A DNA stretch of 6,136 bases. Origin: an uncultured Lachnospiraceae bacterium. Lineage in GTDB: Bacteria > Bacillota > Clostridia > Lachnospirales > Lachnospiraceae. Below are positions 1 to 4,644 of the stretch, in pieces. The stretch spans positions 1 through 6,136 of the forward strand of contig USJG01000138.1 of NCBI GenBank assembly GCA_900554925.1, read 5' to 3'. Under the pieces are notes generated by a model that saw only the letters and a list, made by a program, of their open reading frames with translations, was not told where the DNA came from and made no database searches. Position 1 is the stretch's first letter. Each line of letters opens with the position of its first letter. Made by a program: the position numbers and the translations under genes.

Positions 1-544
1 CGTACAGAGCAACACGTCTGTAGTCGCCGATGATACGTCCGCGTCCGTAAGCATCCGGAAGACCTGTGATGATGTGTGAGGAACGACAAGCTCTCATTTC
101 CTGATTATAAGCGTCAAAACATCCTGCATTGTGAGTTTTTCTGTGTGTTGAGAAGAACTCGCTGATTTCAGGATCTACTTCATAACCGTTGTCAGCGCAA
201 GCTTTTTCAGCCATTCTGATACCGCCATAAGGCTGCAGAGAACGTTTGAAAGGCTTATCGGTCTGGAAGCCAACGATTTTTTCCTTAGACTTGTCTAAGT
301 AACCAGGGCCATGTGATGTAATTGTGGATACAACCTTAGTATCCATATCAAGAACGCCGCCTGCTTCACGTTCTTTTTTCTGCAGATCAAGTACCATCTG
401 CCATAAATCCTTTGTGTCCTGTGTAGCTTCGGCTAAGAAGGATTCATCGCCATCATAGGGATGATAGTTTTTCTGAATGAAGTCACGTACATTAACCTCG
501 TTCTCCCACTTGCCGCCTACAAAATCTTTCCATTCTGGTCTCAT
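1..544 (-). CDS. pflB: Formate acetyltransferase (pyruvate formate-lyase), N-terminal part, runs off left edge
   Basis: Pyruvate formate-lyase is a cytoplasmic glycyl-radical enzyme that converts pyruvate and CoA to acetyl-CoA and formate in anaerobic fermentation. The 181 codons visible read MRPEWKDFVGGKWENEVNVR at the start, contain the family block around residues 85-100 (TITSHGPGYLDK), and end in the conserved stretch TGLPDAYGRGRIIGDYRRVA, which is characteristic of PflB. The full enzyme is usually about 740-760 residues, so roughly a quarter is present. The catalytic cysteine pair and the C-terminal glycyl-radical site lie outside the window. The ATG at 544-542 is chosen because an AGGAGG (560-555, minus strand) sits 10 bases upstream and the protein begins where PflB homologues begin. 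The gene is transcribed away from the DUF1858 gene. The activating enzyme gene pflA, which often follows pflB, would lie beyond the left edge and cannot be checked. Confidence 0.97.
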   Translation of the reverse strand, partial: MRPEWKDFVGGKWENEVNVRDFIQKNYHPYDGDESFLAEATQDTKDLWQMVLDLQKKEREAGGVLDMDTKVVSTITSHGPGYLDKSKEKIVGFQTDKPFKRSLQPYGGIRMAEKACADNGYEVDPEISEFFSTHRKTHNAGCFDAYNQEMRACRSSHIITGLPDAYGRGRIIGDYRRVALY

Positions 545-583
545 TTTGTGTAAGCCTCCTAAATTATTTTTTGATTTATTTTT

Positions 584-598
584 GCATAAAACTTATGC
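584..598 (-). repeat. 15-bp inverted repeat in the pflB leader
   Basis: GCATAA and TTATGC flank a 3-base centre (AAC on the plus strand). The repeat lies about 10-23 bases downstream of the predicted pflB transcription start. It could be an operator or a short mRNA hairpin. It does not match the Rex or FNR/CRP consensus sites that often control pfl genes, so its role is unassigned. Confidence 0.4.
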
Positions 599-613
599 TG
601 TTACCGTACTCTA

Positions 614-643
614 ATTATATGTTAGAAAGTCACTGACAGTCAA
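614..643 (-). promoter_or_regulatory. Predicted sigma-A promoter of pflB
   Basis: On the minus strand TTGACT (643-638) and a perfect TATAAT (619-614) are separated by 18 bp. The predicted start of transcription is near 607, which gives a leader of about 63 nt before the pflB ATG. The near-consensus boxes fit a highly expressed fermentation gene. Confidence 0.75.
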
Positions 644-765
644 GGCAAAGCGTGTACTTTTTTATGAACAAAGTGCGTATTTTCGGGGAAATTTCTAAAA
701 ATTTTGTGAAACCTGCTTAAGAAGAAAAACAGTTCTGTAAAATCCGTGCAAATAAAGTTTTAGAC

Positions 766-794
766 TTGTCAGAAAGTGGGTAAAGTATTATACT
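766..794 (+). promoter_or_regulatory. Predicted sigma-A promoter of the DUF1858 gene
   Basis: TTGTCA (766-771) and TATACT (789-794) are spaced by exactly 17 bp. Transcription would start near 801 and leave a leader of about 70 nt. This promoter points away from the pflB promoter, with about 120 bp between the two -35 boxes, so the two genes are divergently transcribed and could share a regulator. Confidence 0.7.
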
Positions 795-801
795 GAATAA
801 G

Positions 802-825
802 CCGCAGGACAAATAAGTCTGCCGG
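802..825 (+). other. Predicted 5'-end stem-loop of the DUF1858 mRNA
   Basis: From the predicted transcription start, CCG-CAG-AC pairs with GT-CTG-CGG around an AAATAA loop, with one single-base bulge on each side. A hairpin at the extreme 5' end is commonly mRNA-stabilising. No known riboswitch motif is recognised. Confidence 0.35.
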
Positions 826-871
826 TGAATGCTAATAATAAAATGTTTACGATAAAAGGAGGTTATCAGAT

Positions 872-1063
872 ATGGCACAGATTACCAAAGACATGACAAT
901 TGGTGAAATTTTAAGAACCAATCCGGATGTGGCACCTGTTCTTATGGAAGCAGGAATGCATTGTCTGGGATGTCCTTCCGCACAGGCAGAAAGCCTTGAA
1001 GAAGCAGCTATGGTTCATGGAATGGATATAAATGATTTAATGGCTCGGATCGAAGCTCTGTAA
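872..1063 (+). CDS. DUF1858 / hybrid-cluster-protein-associated redox disulfide domain protein
   Basis: This 63-residue soluble protein matches in full the small DUF1858 family, also described as the hybrid cluster protein-associated redox disulfide domain. The visible hallmarks are the N-terminal helix MTIGEILRTNPDVAPVLMEAGMHCLGC, given here as residues 8-34, and the redox CxxC at Cys31-Leu-Gly-Cys34 followed by PSA, then a second helical half (SLEEAAMVHGMDINDLMARI). Family knowledge suggests a thiol/disulfide or metal-cluster-associated accessory role in anaerobes, but the biochemical function is not established. The start is secure: AAAGGAGG (855-862) lies 9 bases before the ATG. It is a single-gene unit with its own promoter and two downstream hairpins. 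No hybrid cluster protein gene is visible nearby; the closest neighbour is the divergent, oxygen-sensitive PflB. Confidence 0.9.
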   Translation: MAQITKDMTIGEILRTNPDVAPVLMEAGMHCLGCPSAQAESLEEAAMVHGMDINDLMARIEAL

Positions 1064-1065
1064 GA

Positions 1066-1086
1066 TGGCCTGGCAAGGTCAGGCCA
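1066..1086 (+). terminator. Hairpin just after the DUF1858 stop codon
   Basis: TGGCCTG (1066-1072) pairs with CAGGCCA (1080-1086) and can extend inward by a G-U and a C-G pair. It begins two bases after the TAA. Only a weak T-rich stretch (GCTTTGAT) follows, so it may be a 3'-end stabiliser or an auxiliary terminator next to the stronger hairpin downstream. Confidence 0.5.
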
Positions 1087-1094
1087 GCTTTGAT

Positions 1095-1131
1095 AAAAAA
1101 GTTTTGGGCAGCCTGGTGGGCTGCCCATTTT
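1095..1131. terminator. Bidirectional rho-independent terminator between DUF1858 and nhaC
   Basis: GGGCAGCC (1106-1113) and GGCTGCCC (1119-1126) form a perfect 8-bp GC-rich stem with a 5-base loop. On the plus strand it is followed by ATTTTATGTTT. On the minus strand it is followed by AAAAC and then six Ts (1100-1095). It lies about 20 bases beyond the nhaC stop codon and between two convergent genes, so it probably ends both transcripts. Confidence 0.75.
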
Positions 1132-1144
1132 ATGTTTCTGTATT

Positions 1145-2758
1145 TTACGCACGGCCGTTCTGAGATGTTTTGATGCCAAACAGACACAGGAGGAGCAAGA
1201 CAATTCCTATTGGGAGAGGTACCCATGGGTTTTGTGCAAATCCGGCTATGATGTAGGTAATGAAGGAAACAGCGGCAGCCAGTATGGCATAAGGCAACTG
1301 TGTGGTAACGTGATTTACATGGTTGCACTGTGCACCCGCACTTGCCATGATAGTGGTATCTGAAATAGGAGAGCAGTGGTCTCCGCATACAGCACCAGCC
1401 ATGCAGGCAGAGATGGAAATGATCATAAGCTGAGGATTTGAATTTGCAAAAACGGCTACGACGATTGGAATTAAAATTCCAAAGGTGCCCCAGGAGGTTC
1501 CTGTGGAAAATGCCAGAAAACAGCCCACAAGGAAAATGATTGCAGGCAGGAAATTCATAAGCCCCTGAGCACTTTGTTCCATAGCTGAGGCCACAAATTC
1601 AGCAGCACCCAGGCTGTCGGTCATGGCTTTCAGGGTCCATGCAAAGGTTAAGATCAGAATTGCAGGTACCATTGCCTTAAAGCCAGCAGGCAGACATTCC
1701 ATGCACTGTGTGAAGGAAAGCACTCTTCTGAGAAGATAAATAACAATCGTAATGATCATTGCAAAGATACTTCCAAGCGCAAGTCCGACGGAAGCATCCG
1801 AATTGGAAAAAGAAGCAATGAAATTTTCACCCTGGAAAAAGCCGCCGGTGTAAATCATTCCAATGACACAGCAGATGATCAGAGTTATGATGGGGATGAT
1901 CAGATCGATCACTTTCCCTTTGGCATTCGTGGGAATGACCTCTTCGGAGTCCGCCGCTTTATCTGAAGTAGTGAAAAGATCGCCTTTCTGGGCGTTCTCT
2001 TCATGGAGACGCATGGAACCGAAATCAACATTTAAAAGAATCAGTGCAATCATCATTACAATTGTAAGTAGAGCATAGTAGTTATAAGGGATAGCCCTGA
2101 CAAAAATGGAAAACCCGTCCTCTCCTTCTACAAAACCGGAGACCGCGGCGGCCCAGGAGGATATGGGAGCGATAATACACACGGGAGCGGCTGTGGCGTC
2201 AATGAGATATGCCAGCTTGGCGCGGGAAACCTTGTGTTCGTCAGTGACAGGCTTCATGATACTGCCTACCGTAAGACAGTTAAAGTAGTCGTCTATAAAA
2301 ATAAGGATACCCAGCGCCACGGTTGCCAGCTGAGCACCTGCGCGGGTCTTTATTTTTTCTTTTGCGAAGCGGCCGAAAGCAGCAGAGCCGCCTGCGCGGT
2401 TCATCAGGCTTACCATAGCCCCCAATATTACAAGGAAAATCAAAATACCCACGTTGTAGCTGTCAGAAAGGACTGCCACAAATCCATCGGTAAATATGTG
2501 AGTGAAGGTTCCCTCAAAGCTAAAGCCGGAATAAAACAGCCCGCCTACTAAAATCCCAATGAACAGAGAACTGTAAACCTCTTTTGTGATCAGGGCAAGC
2601 ACAATTGCGACGATGGGAGGCACCAGTGCCCAGAAGGTGGCATACATGGAGGGCATAACGGTTTCTTCTTCTGCTGCAAAGGCCATTACAGGCATCAGCA
2701 GAAAGCAAAGTGACAGGACGGCCGCACCTGCAAGCAGTCCTCGTTTTAATTTGTTCAT
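1145..2758 (-). CDS. nhaC: Na+/H+ antiporter, NhaC family
   Basis: This 537-residue polytopic membrane protein belongs to the NhaC family, which exchanges sodium for protons (some relatives exchange organic acids). Conserved family blocks are visible: IFIDDYFNCLTVGSIMKP near residues 153-170, YLIDATAAPVCIIAPISSWA near 184-203, STGTSWGTFGILIPI near 418-432 and GDHCSPISDTTIMASAGAQC near 459-478. Repeated hydrophobic segments run through the whole protein, broken by an acidic cytoplasmic-type loop around 252-282. Residues 1-29 look like a signal peptide: Lys/Arg-rich start, hydrophobic core, then VMAFAA before EEE. The ATG at 2758 is chosen because AAAGGGG lies 8 bases upstream; longer in-frame starts up to 2893 would read back through the promoter and mecA terminator and lack a ribosome binding site. 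It is a single-gene unit. The exact substrate cannot be read from the sequence, and the symbol denotes the family. Confidence 0.92.
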   Translation of the reverse strand: MNKLKRGLLAGAAVLSLCFLLMPVMAFAAEEETVMPSMYATFWALVPPIVAIVLALITKEVYSSLFIGILVGGLFYSGFSFEGTFTHIFTDGFVAVLSDSYNVGILIFLVILGAMVSLMNRAGGSAAFGRFAKEKIKTRAGAQLATVALGILIFIDDYFNCLTVGSIMKPVTDEHKVSRAKLAYLIDATAAPVCIIAPISSWAAAVSGFVEGEDGFSIFVRAIPYNYYALLTIVMMIALILLNVDFGSMRLHEENAQKGDLFTTSDKAADSEEVIPTNAKGKVIDLIIPIITLIICCVIGMIYTGGFFQGENFIASFSNSDASVGLALGSIFAMIITIVIYLLRRVLSFTQCMECLPAGFKAMVPAILILTFAWTLKAMTDSLGAAEFVASAMEQSAQGLMNFLPAIIFLVGCFLAFSTGTSWGTFGILIPIVVAVFANSNPQLMIISISACMAGAVCGDHCSPISDTTIMASAGAQCNHVNHVTTQLPYAILAAAVSFITYIIAGFAQNPWVPLPIGIVLLLLCLFGIKTSQNGRA

Positions 2759-2792
2759 ATCTCGAACCCCTTTCAAGTTAGTTGAATAACTC

Positions 2793-2821
2793 ATTTTATC
2801 ACTAAAGATGACAAAAACCAA
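2793..2821 (-). promoter_or_regulatory. Predicted promoter of nhaC
   Basis: On the minus strand TTGGTT (2821-2816) and TAAAAT (2798-2793) are spaced by 17 bp, placing the transcription start near 2786 and leaving a short leader of about 28 nt with the AAAGGGG site (2773-2767). The boxes are only fair matches. The position between the mecA terminator and the nhaC start codon supports the call. Confidence 0.55.
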
Positions 2822-2873
2822 GTATTTATGACATACAAATGCACAGTCATTCCCCTTTGGGTTATAAAAAGGC

Positions 2874-2910
2874 AAAAAAATAAGCCGGCACAAAAGCCGG
2901 CCAGCTTATT
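2874..2910 (-). terminator. Rho-independent terminator of mecA
   Basis: On the minus strand AATAAG plus CCGGC pairs with GCCGG plus CTTATT around a TTTTGT loop, with a CTGG bulge on the 5' arm, followed directly by a run of seven Ts (2880-2874). It begins 11 bases after the mecA stop codon. It separates mecA from nhaC and shows they are not one operon. Confidence 0.85.
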
Positions 2911-2921
2911 TTGGGGTATTT

Positions 2922-3722
2922 TTAAATACAGGACAATGACTGCAATGCAGTATTTCTCACAATCGGCTCAAAATGCTCTTCCAGGTAGGCCTCGGAAGCC
3001 GGAACTGATTTGACGCAGGTTCCGTATTCTGAAAGGATATTGCAGATTTTGTTAAATTCTGCCGGAGTATGCCCGTTTTTGGAAAGCACCAGCAGATAGG
3101 AGCCGTCCTTTTGCTTGTACAGAGAATTTGTGCCATTGTAAAAATCTGACAGAACATGGGACAGAGCTGTTACTTCCCGAAGGCCGTTAAACAGATAAAT
3201 CCTTGTAAGCTCTGTTGAAGCGACATTATCGGAAAGCTTCTTTTGCAGGGCTTTTTTGAAAGATTCTTTGGCGTTTTTAAGATGATTGCTGTTTTCTTCT
3301 GTGGCAGCAGTGTCTTCGGAAGAGACATTTCCAGCTTTGCTGTTTTGAATCTTCTTAAACAGATCCAGTACATCATCTGCACCCTCAGCGATAGTATCGA
3401 GAACATCATCCAGGGTGTTATCGTCCTCGTGGACAGAGGGAGCGAATTTTGAAAAGCGCGTGTCAAGCTCGTCAGGATCCTCCACCTTGGTAATAATCAG
3501 AACGATACATTCGGAATTCAGAGGAATTGCTTCTATCATTAATGGAATATCTTCCGCCTCAAATCCAAATTCAAAGGATGCCTGCTGCATCATATCGCGG
3601 AACAGATCTTTAGCTTTTTCGGTACCATAGGCAAGTTCGCTGAGCTTTAGTTCTCTGTCTGCCAAATCTTCTCTGGTAAGGGTACAGCGAATCTGATGAT
3701 CATTAACTTTTTCTATTTTCAT
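2922..3722 (-). CDS. mecA: Adaptor protein MecA (ClpC-dependent proteolysis adaptor)
   Basis: MecA proteins deliver substrates to the ClpC/ClpP protease in Gram-positive bacteria; in Bacillus the target is the competence regulator ComK. The 266 residues show the two-domain plan: an N-terminal substrate-binding domain (about 1-82, starting MKIEKVNDHQIRCTLTREDL, with ELAYGTEKAKDLFRDMM), an acidic, low-complexity linker (about 83-170), and a C-terminal ferredoxin-like ClpC-binding domain (about 171-263) ending YLEEHFEPIVRNTALQSL. It is longer than the roughly 220-residue Bacillus protein, mainly in the linker, which contains two DDVLD copies (residues 105-109 and 116-120). The start is supported by AAGGATG 9 bases before the ATG. 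It has its own promoter and terminator. Its substrate here is unknown and probably not ComK, since clostridia generally lack it (family knowledge). Confidence 0.9.
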   Translation of the reverse strand: MKIEKVNDHQIRCTLTREDLADRELKLSELAYGTEKAKDLFRDMMQQASFEFGFEAEDIPLMIEAIPLNSECIVLIITKVEDPDELDTRFSKFAPSVHEDDNTLDDVLDTIAEGADDVLDLFKKIQNSKAGNVSSEDTAATEENSNHLKNAKESFKKALQKKLSDNVASTELTRIYLFNGLREVTALSHVLSDFYNGTNSLYKQKDGSYLLVLSKNGHTPAEFNKICNILSEYGTCVKSVPASEAYLEEHFEPIVRNTALQSLSCI

Positions 3723-3768
3723 AATTTATCACATCCTTACTATTAAGATACTATTATCCCAACCTTTG

Positions 3769-3784
3769 GTGACACTTTCATCAC
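3769..3784. repeat. GTGA-N8-TCAC inverted repeat at the mecA transcription start
   Basis: GTGA (3769-3772) and TCAC (3781-3784) flank CACTTTCA. The repeat lies 2-17 bases downstream of the predicted mecA start point. The arms are short, so this is a weak operator candidate beside the stronger palindrome at 3788-3804. Confidence 0.3.
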
Positions 3785-3787
3785 TTA

Positions 3788-3804
3788 AAAGTATATTATA
3801 CTTT
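3788..3804. repeat. Perfect 17-bp palindrome over the mecA -10 box
   Basis: AAAGTATA and TATACTTT are perfect 8-base arms around a single central T (3796). The element covers both candidate -10 hexamers of mecA. Its symmetry and position are those of an operator for a dimeric repressor. AT-rich composition raises the chance of coincidence, and I do not recognise the site as that of a named regulator. Confidence 0.5.
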
Positions 3805-3821
3805 GTGCGAATTTAAGTCAA
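3793..3821 (-). promoter_or_regulatory. Predicted promoter of mecA
   Basis: On the minus strand TTGACT (3821-3816) is followed after 17 bp by TAATAT (3798-3793); a better hexamer, TATAAT (3800-3795), lies at a short 15-bp spacing. Transcription would start near 3786, giving a leader of about 64 nt. The -10 region is buried in a perfect palindrome, and a second inverted repeat lies at the start point, which suggests repression. Confidence 0.65.
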
Positions 3822-3920
3822 TAGTGCAGAAAAACAGTTTAAAAAAATTTAATAAACTTGTGTATTTTTTAATGAATGGCCCTCAATTGTAAAAAAATAA
3901 TAAAAAATACGGAATTGCAC

Positions 3921-3949
3921 TTGAAAAAATTGGTAATTAATACTATAAT
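3921..3949 (+). promoter_or_regulatory. Near-consensus sigma-A promoter facing right, no clear known gene behind it
   Basis: TTGAAA (3921-3926) and TATAAT (3944-3949) are separated by exactly 17 bp, one of the best promoter matches in the window. Transcription would start near 3956. The transcript first meets a Shine-Dalgarno-containing hairpin and a 40-codon ORF. It could be the promoter of a small protein gene or of a small RNA, and it could also read on into the 72-residue gene at 4412. Confidence 0.7.
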
Positions 3950-3961
3950 CGGCCTTGTGAG

Positions 3962-3997
3962 ATGCTTCCGGATAAATCCTGTATCAGAAGGAGGCAT
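3962..3997 (+). other. Stem that would hide the Shine-Dalgarno and ATG of the 40-codon ORF
   Basis: ATGCTTCC (3962-3969) can pair with GGAGGCAT (3990-3997) over eight positions with one U-G wobble. The 3' arm contains most of the AAGGAGG ribosome binding site (3988-3994) and part of the ATG at 3996. The 20-base loop can itself form a small GGA/TCC hairpin. It begins about 6 bases after the predicted transcription start. This layout is that of a translational switch or thermosensor-like leader; no known riboswitch class is recognised. Confidence 0.4.
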
Positions 3998-4118
3998 GCA
4001 GTTTAAAAGTATTTACACGAATCTAAGCAAATTAAATCAACGAAGCAACAGGGACCGGCAATACAGCGGTGCATGTGACAGCTTCATCTATTCCCTTCAG
4101 GTTTTAGGACTTTGTTAA
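3996..4118 (+). CDS. Possible small protein, 40 residues, unknown function
   Basis: The reading frame begins MQFKSIYTNLSKLNQRSN and ends YSLQVLGLC before a TAA. I do not recognise it. Points in favour are the strong promoter 47 bases upstream, a strong AGAAGGAGG site, and a protein-like composition of short hydrophilic and amphipathic stretches with two cysteines (residues 27 and 40, the last being C-terminal). The point against is that the GGAGG ends only one base before the ATG, which is too close for normal initiation unless the upstream AAGG part is used. The frame is open further upstream to an ATG at 3876, but that would start before the promoter. It may instead be a non-coding RNA or a gene remnant. 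Confidence 0.4.
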   Translation: MQFKSIYTNLSKLNQRSNRDRQYSGACDSFIYSLQVLGLC

Positions 4119-4157
4119 TTATTATTCAATCTTTTTTCAATTTATTATATGAAGGGA
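4092..4157 (+). repeat. 8-bp inverted repeat bracketing an AT-rich loop
   Basis: TCCCTTCA (4092-4099) and TGAAGGGA (4150-4157) are perfect complements around a 50-base, very AT-rich interior that includes TCTTTTTTC. The left arm is inside the 40-codon ORF and the right arm lies past its stop. It might be a weak 3'-end structure of that transcript. The long loop makes a classic intrinsic terminator unlikely. Confidence 0.3.
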
Positions 4158-4206
4158 TGTCTTACAGGCTTTGTGCTTGTCGCGAATATTTCTATGGATT
4201 TTCATC

Positions 4207-4215
4207 TGTTATAAT
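4207..4215 (+). promoter_or_regulatory. Candidate extended -10 promoter upstream of the 72-residue gene
   Basis: TGT followed by TATAAT (4210-4215) makes an extended -10 element. The -35 position 17 bp upstream holds TATTTC, a poor match, so the element would rely on the TG motif. It would give a long leader of nearly 190 nt before the gene at 4412. Confidence 0.3.
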
Positions 4216-4339
4216 TCACCCCCAATTGGAATTTCGCAGCGGAAGTTATTTTTAGATACGTATCCGGCATCTTACCTGTTTTAGTATCGTCATAATCAGA
4301 AAAACTATTATCGCTTCTGAAATTAATTTATCTTCTTAT

Positions 4340-4384
4340 TTTTTGGCAGGCATATCACGGAATCCTTTTGGAATTTGCCAAAAA
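4340..4384 (+). repeat. 9-bp inverted repeat in the leader of the 72-residue gene
   Basis: TTTTTGGCA (4340-4348) and TGCCAAAAA (4376-4384) are perfect complements around a 27-base loop. The element ends 27 bases before the ATG at 4412. No U-run follows, so it is not an obvious terminator. It may be an mRNA structure or an operator. Confidence 0.35.
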
Positions 4385-4411
4385 TTAGTTTCAGAATGAA
4401 TGGGAGAAAAT

Positions 4412-4630
4412 ATGGCTTCAAAAGATATTGCCAATTCAGATGCCCTTAAGTCAAGGCTTGAGCAATTAGAGAAAGAAGGCGCTAAACTGTACTTAAATGG
4501 CGTTCCGTCCACTACGGAGCATATTATAAAGAATTGTGTGAATGAAGATACAGTTTATATGCCTGACTATGTGACTGACGGGCATGGAAAAATTAAAGAG
4601 ATCAGATACGACAGGATTTCTCTTGAATAA
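4412..4630 (+). CDS. Small hypothetical protein, 72 residues
   Basis: I do not recognise a named family. The protein begins MASKDIANSDALKSRLEQLE, a charged helix-forming stretch (residues 1-23), followed by a compact part with LYLNGVPSTTEHIIKNC (26-42) and a C-terminal segment rich in Tyr/Asp with alternating hydrophobic residues (YMPDYVTDGHGKIKEIRYDR, 49-68) that could form strands. There is no signal peptide or membrane segment, so it is probably cytoplasmic. An in-frame ATG at 4400 would add four residues, but GGGAG (4402-4406) lies 5 bases before the ATG at 4412 and makes that the better start. Codon use and composition are those of a real gene. It lies downstream of a long structured leader; its neighbours give no functional clue. 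Confidence 0.75.
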   Translation: MASKDIANSDALKSRLEQLEKEGAKLYLNGVPSTTEHIIKNCVNEDTVYMPDYVTDGHGKIKEIRYDRISLE

Positions 4631-4644
4631 GTCACCTATCTTAG

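Larger units (their letters stand above)
4119..4411. other. AT-rich region of about 290 bp without a convincing gene
   Basis: No supported coding region was found on either strand. It contains the right arm of the 4092-4157 repeat, a possible extended -10 promoter at 4207-4215, a perfect 10-bp palindrome GATACGTATC (4255-4264), a TCAGAA/TTCTGA 6-bp stem (4296-4301, 4315-4320), and a 9-bp inverted repeat at 4340-4384. On the minus strand, 4327-4202 is a stop-free run of 41 sense codons with no start site. The region may be leader sequence for the 72-residue gene, gene remnant, or both. Confidence 0.5.

Noticed and set aside
644..765. Possible Rex or FNR operator upstream of pflB
   Set aside because: TTTGTTCATAA-like and AAATTT repeats are present on inspection, but none forms the paired half-sites of either consensus.
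1008..1388. 126-codon minus-strand ORF overlapping nhaC and DUF1858
   Set aside because: It is an out-of-frame shadow of the nhaC 3' end and antisense to the DUF1858 gene, and it crosses the bidirectional terminator.
2234..2551. 105-codon plus-strand ORF inside nhaC
   Set aside because: It is antisense to a well-conserved NhaC coding region, has no credible ribosome binding site, and its translation resembles no protein.
2759..2893. N-terminal extension of nhaC by 45 codons to an ATG at 2893
   Set aside because: The extension crosses the mecA terminator and the nhaC promoter, has no ribosome binding site, and the ATG at 2758 has an AAAGGGG site at ideal spacing.
3170..3466. 98-codon minus-strand ORF inside mecA
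   Set aside because: It is an alternative frame of the mecA coding region with Ser/Leu/Lys-rich low-complexity translation and no start signals.
3876..3995. Upstream extension of the 40-codon ORF to an 80-codon ORF
   Set aside because: The extra codons overlap the strong promoter at 3921-3949 and would not be in its transcript; the translation there is Lys/Ile/Asn-rich as expected from AT-rich non-coding DNA.
3956..4120. Known riboswitch (c-di-GMP, c-di-AMP, guanidine types) behind the 3921 promoter
   Set aside because: Small stems (GAAGC/GCTTC, ACCG/CGGT) exist, but none of the conserved loop or junction sequences of these classes could be found.
4151..4254. Short plus-strand ORF beginning at the ATG after GAAGGG near 4157
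   Set aside because: It has about 32 codons, an SD-like sequence directly abutting the ATG, and no recognisable or protein-like pattern.
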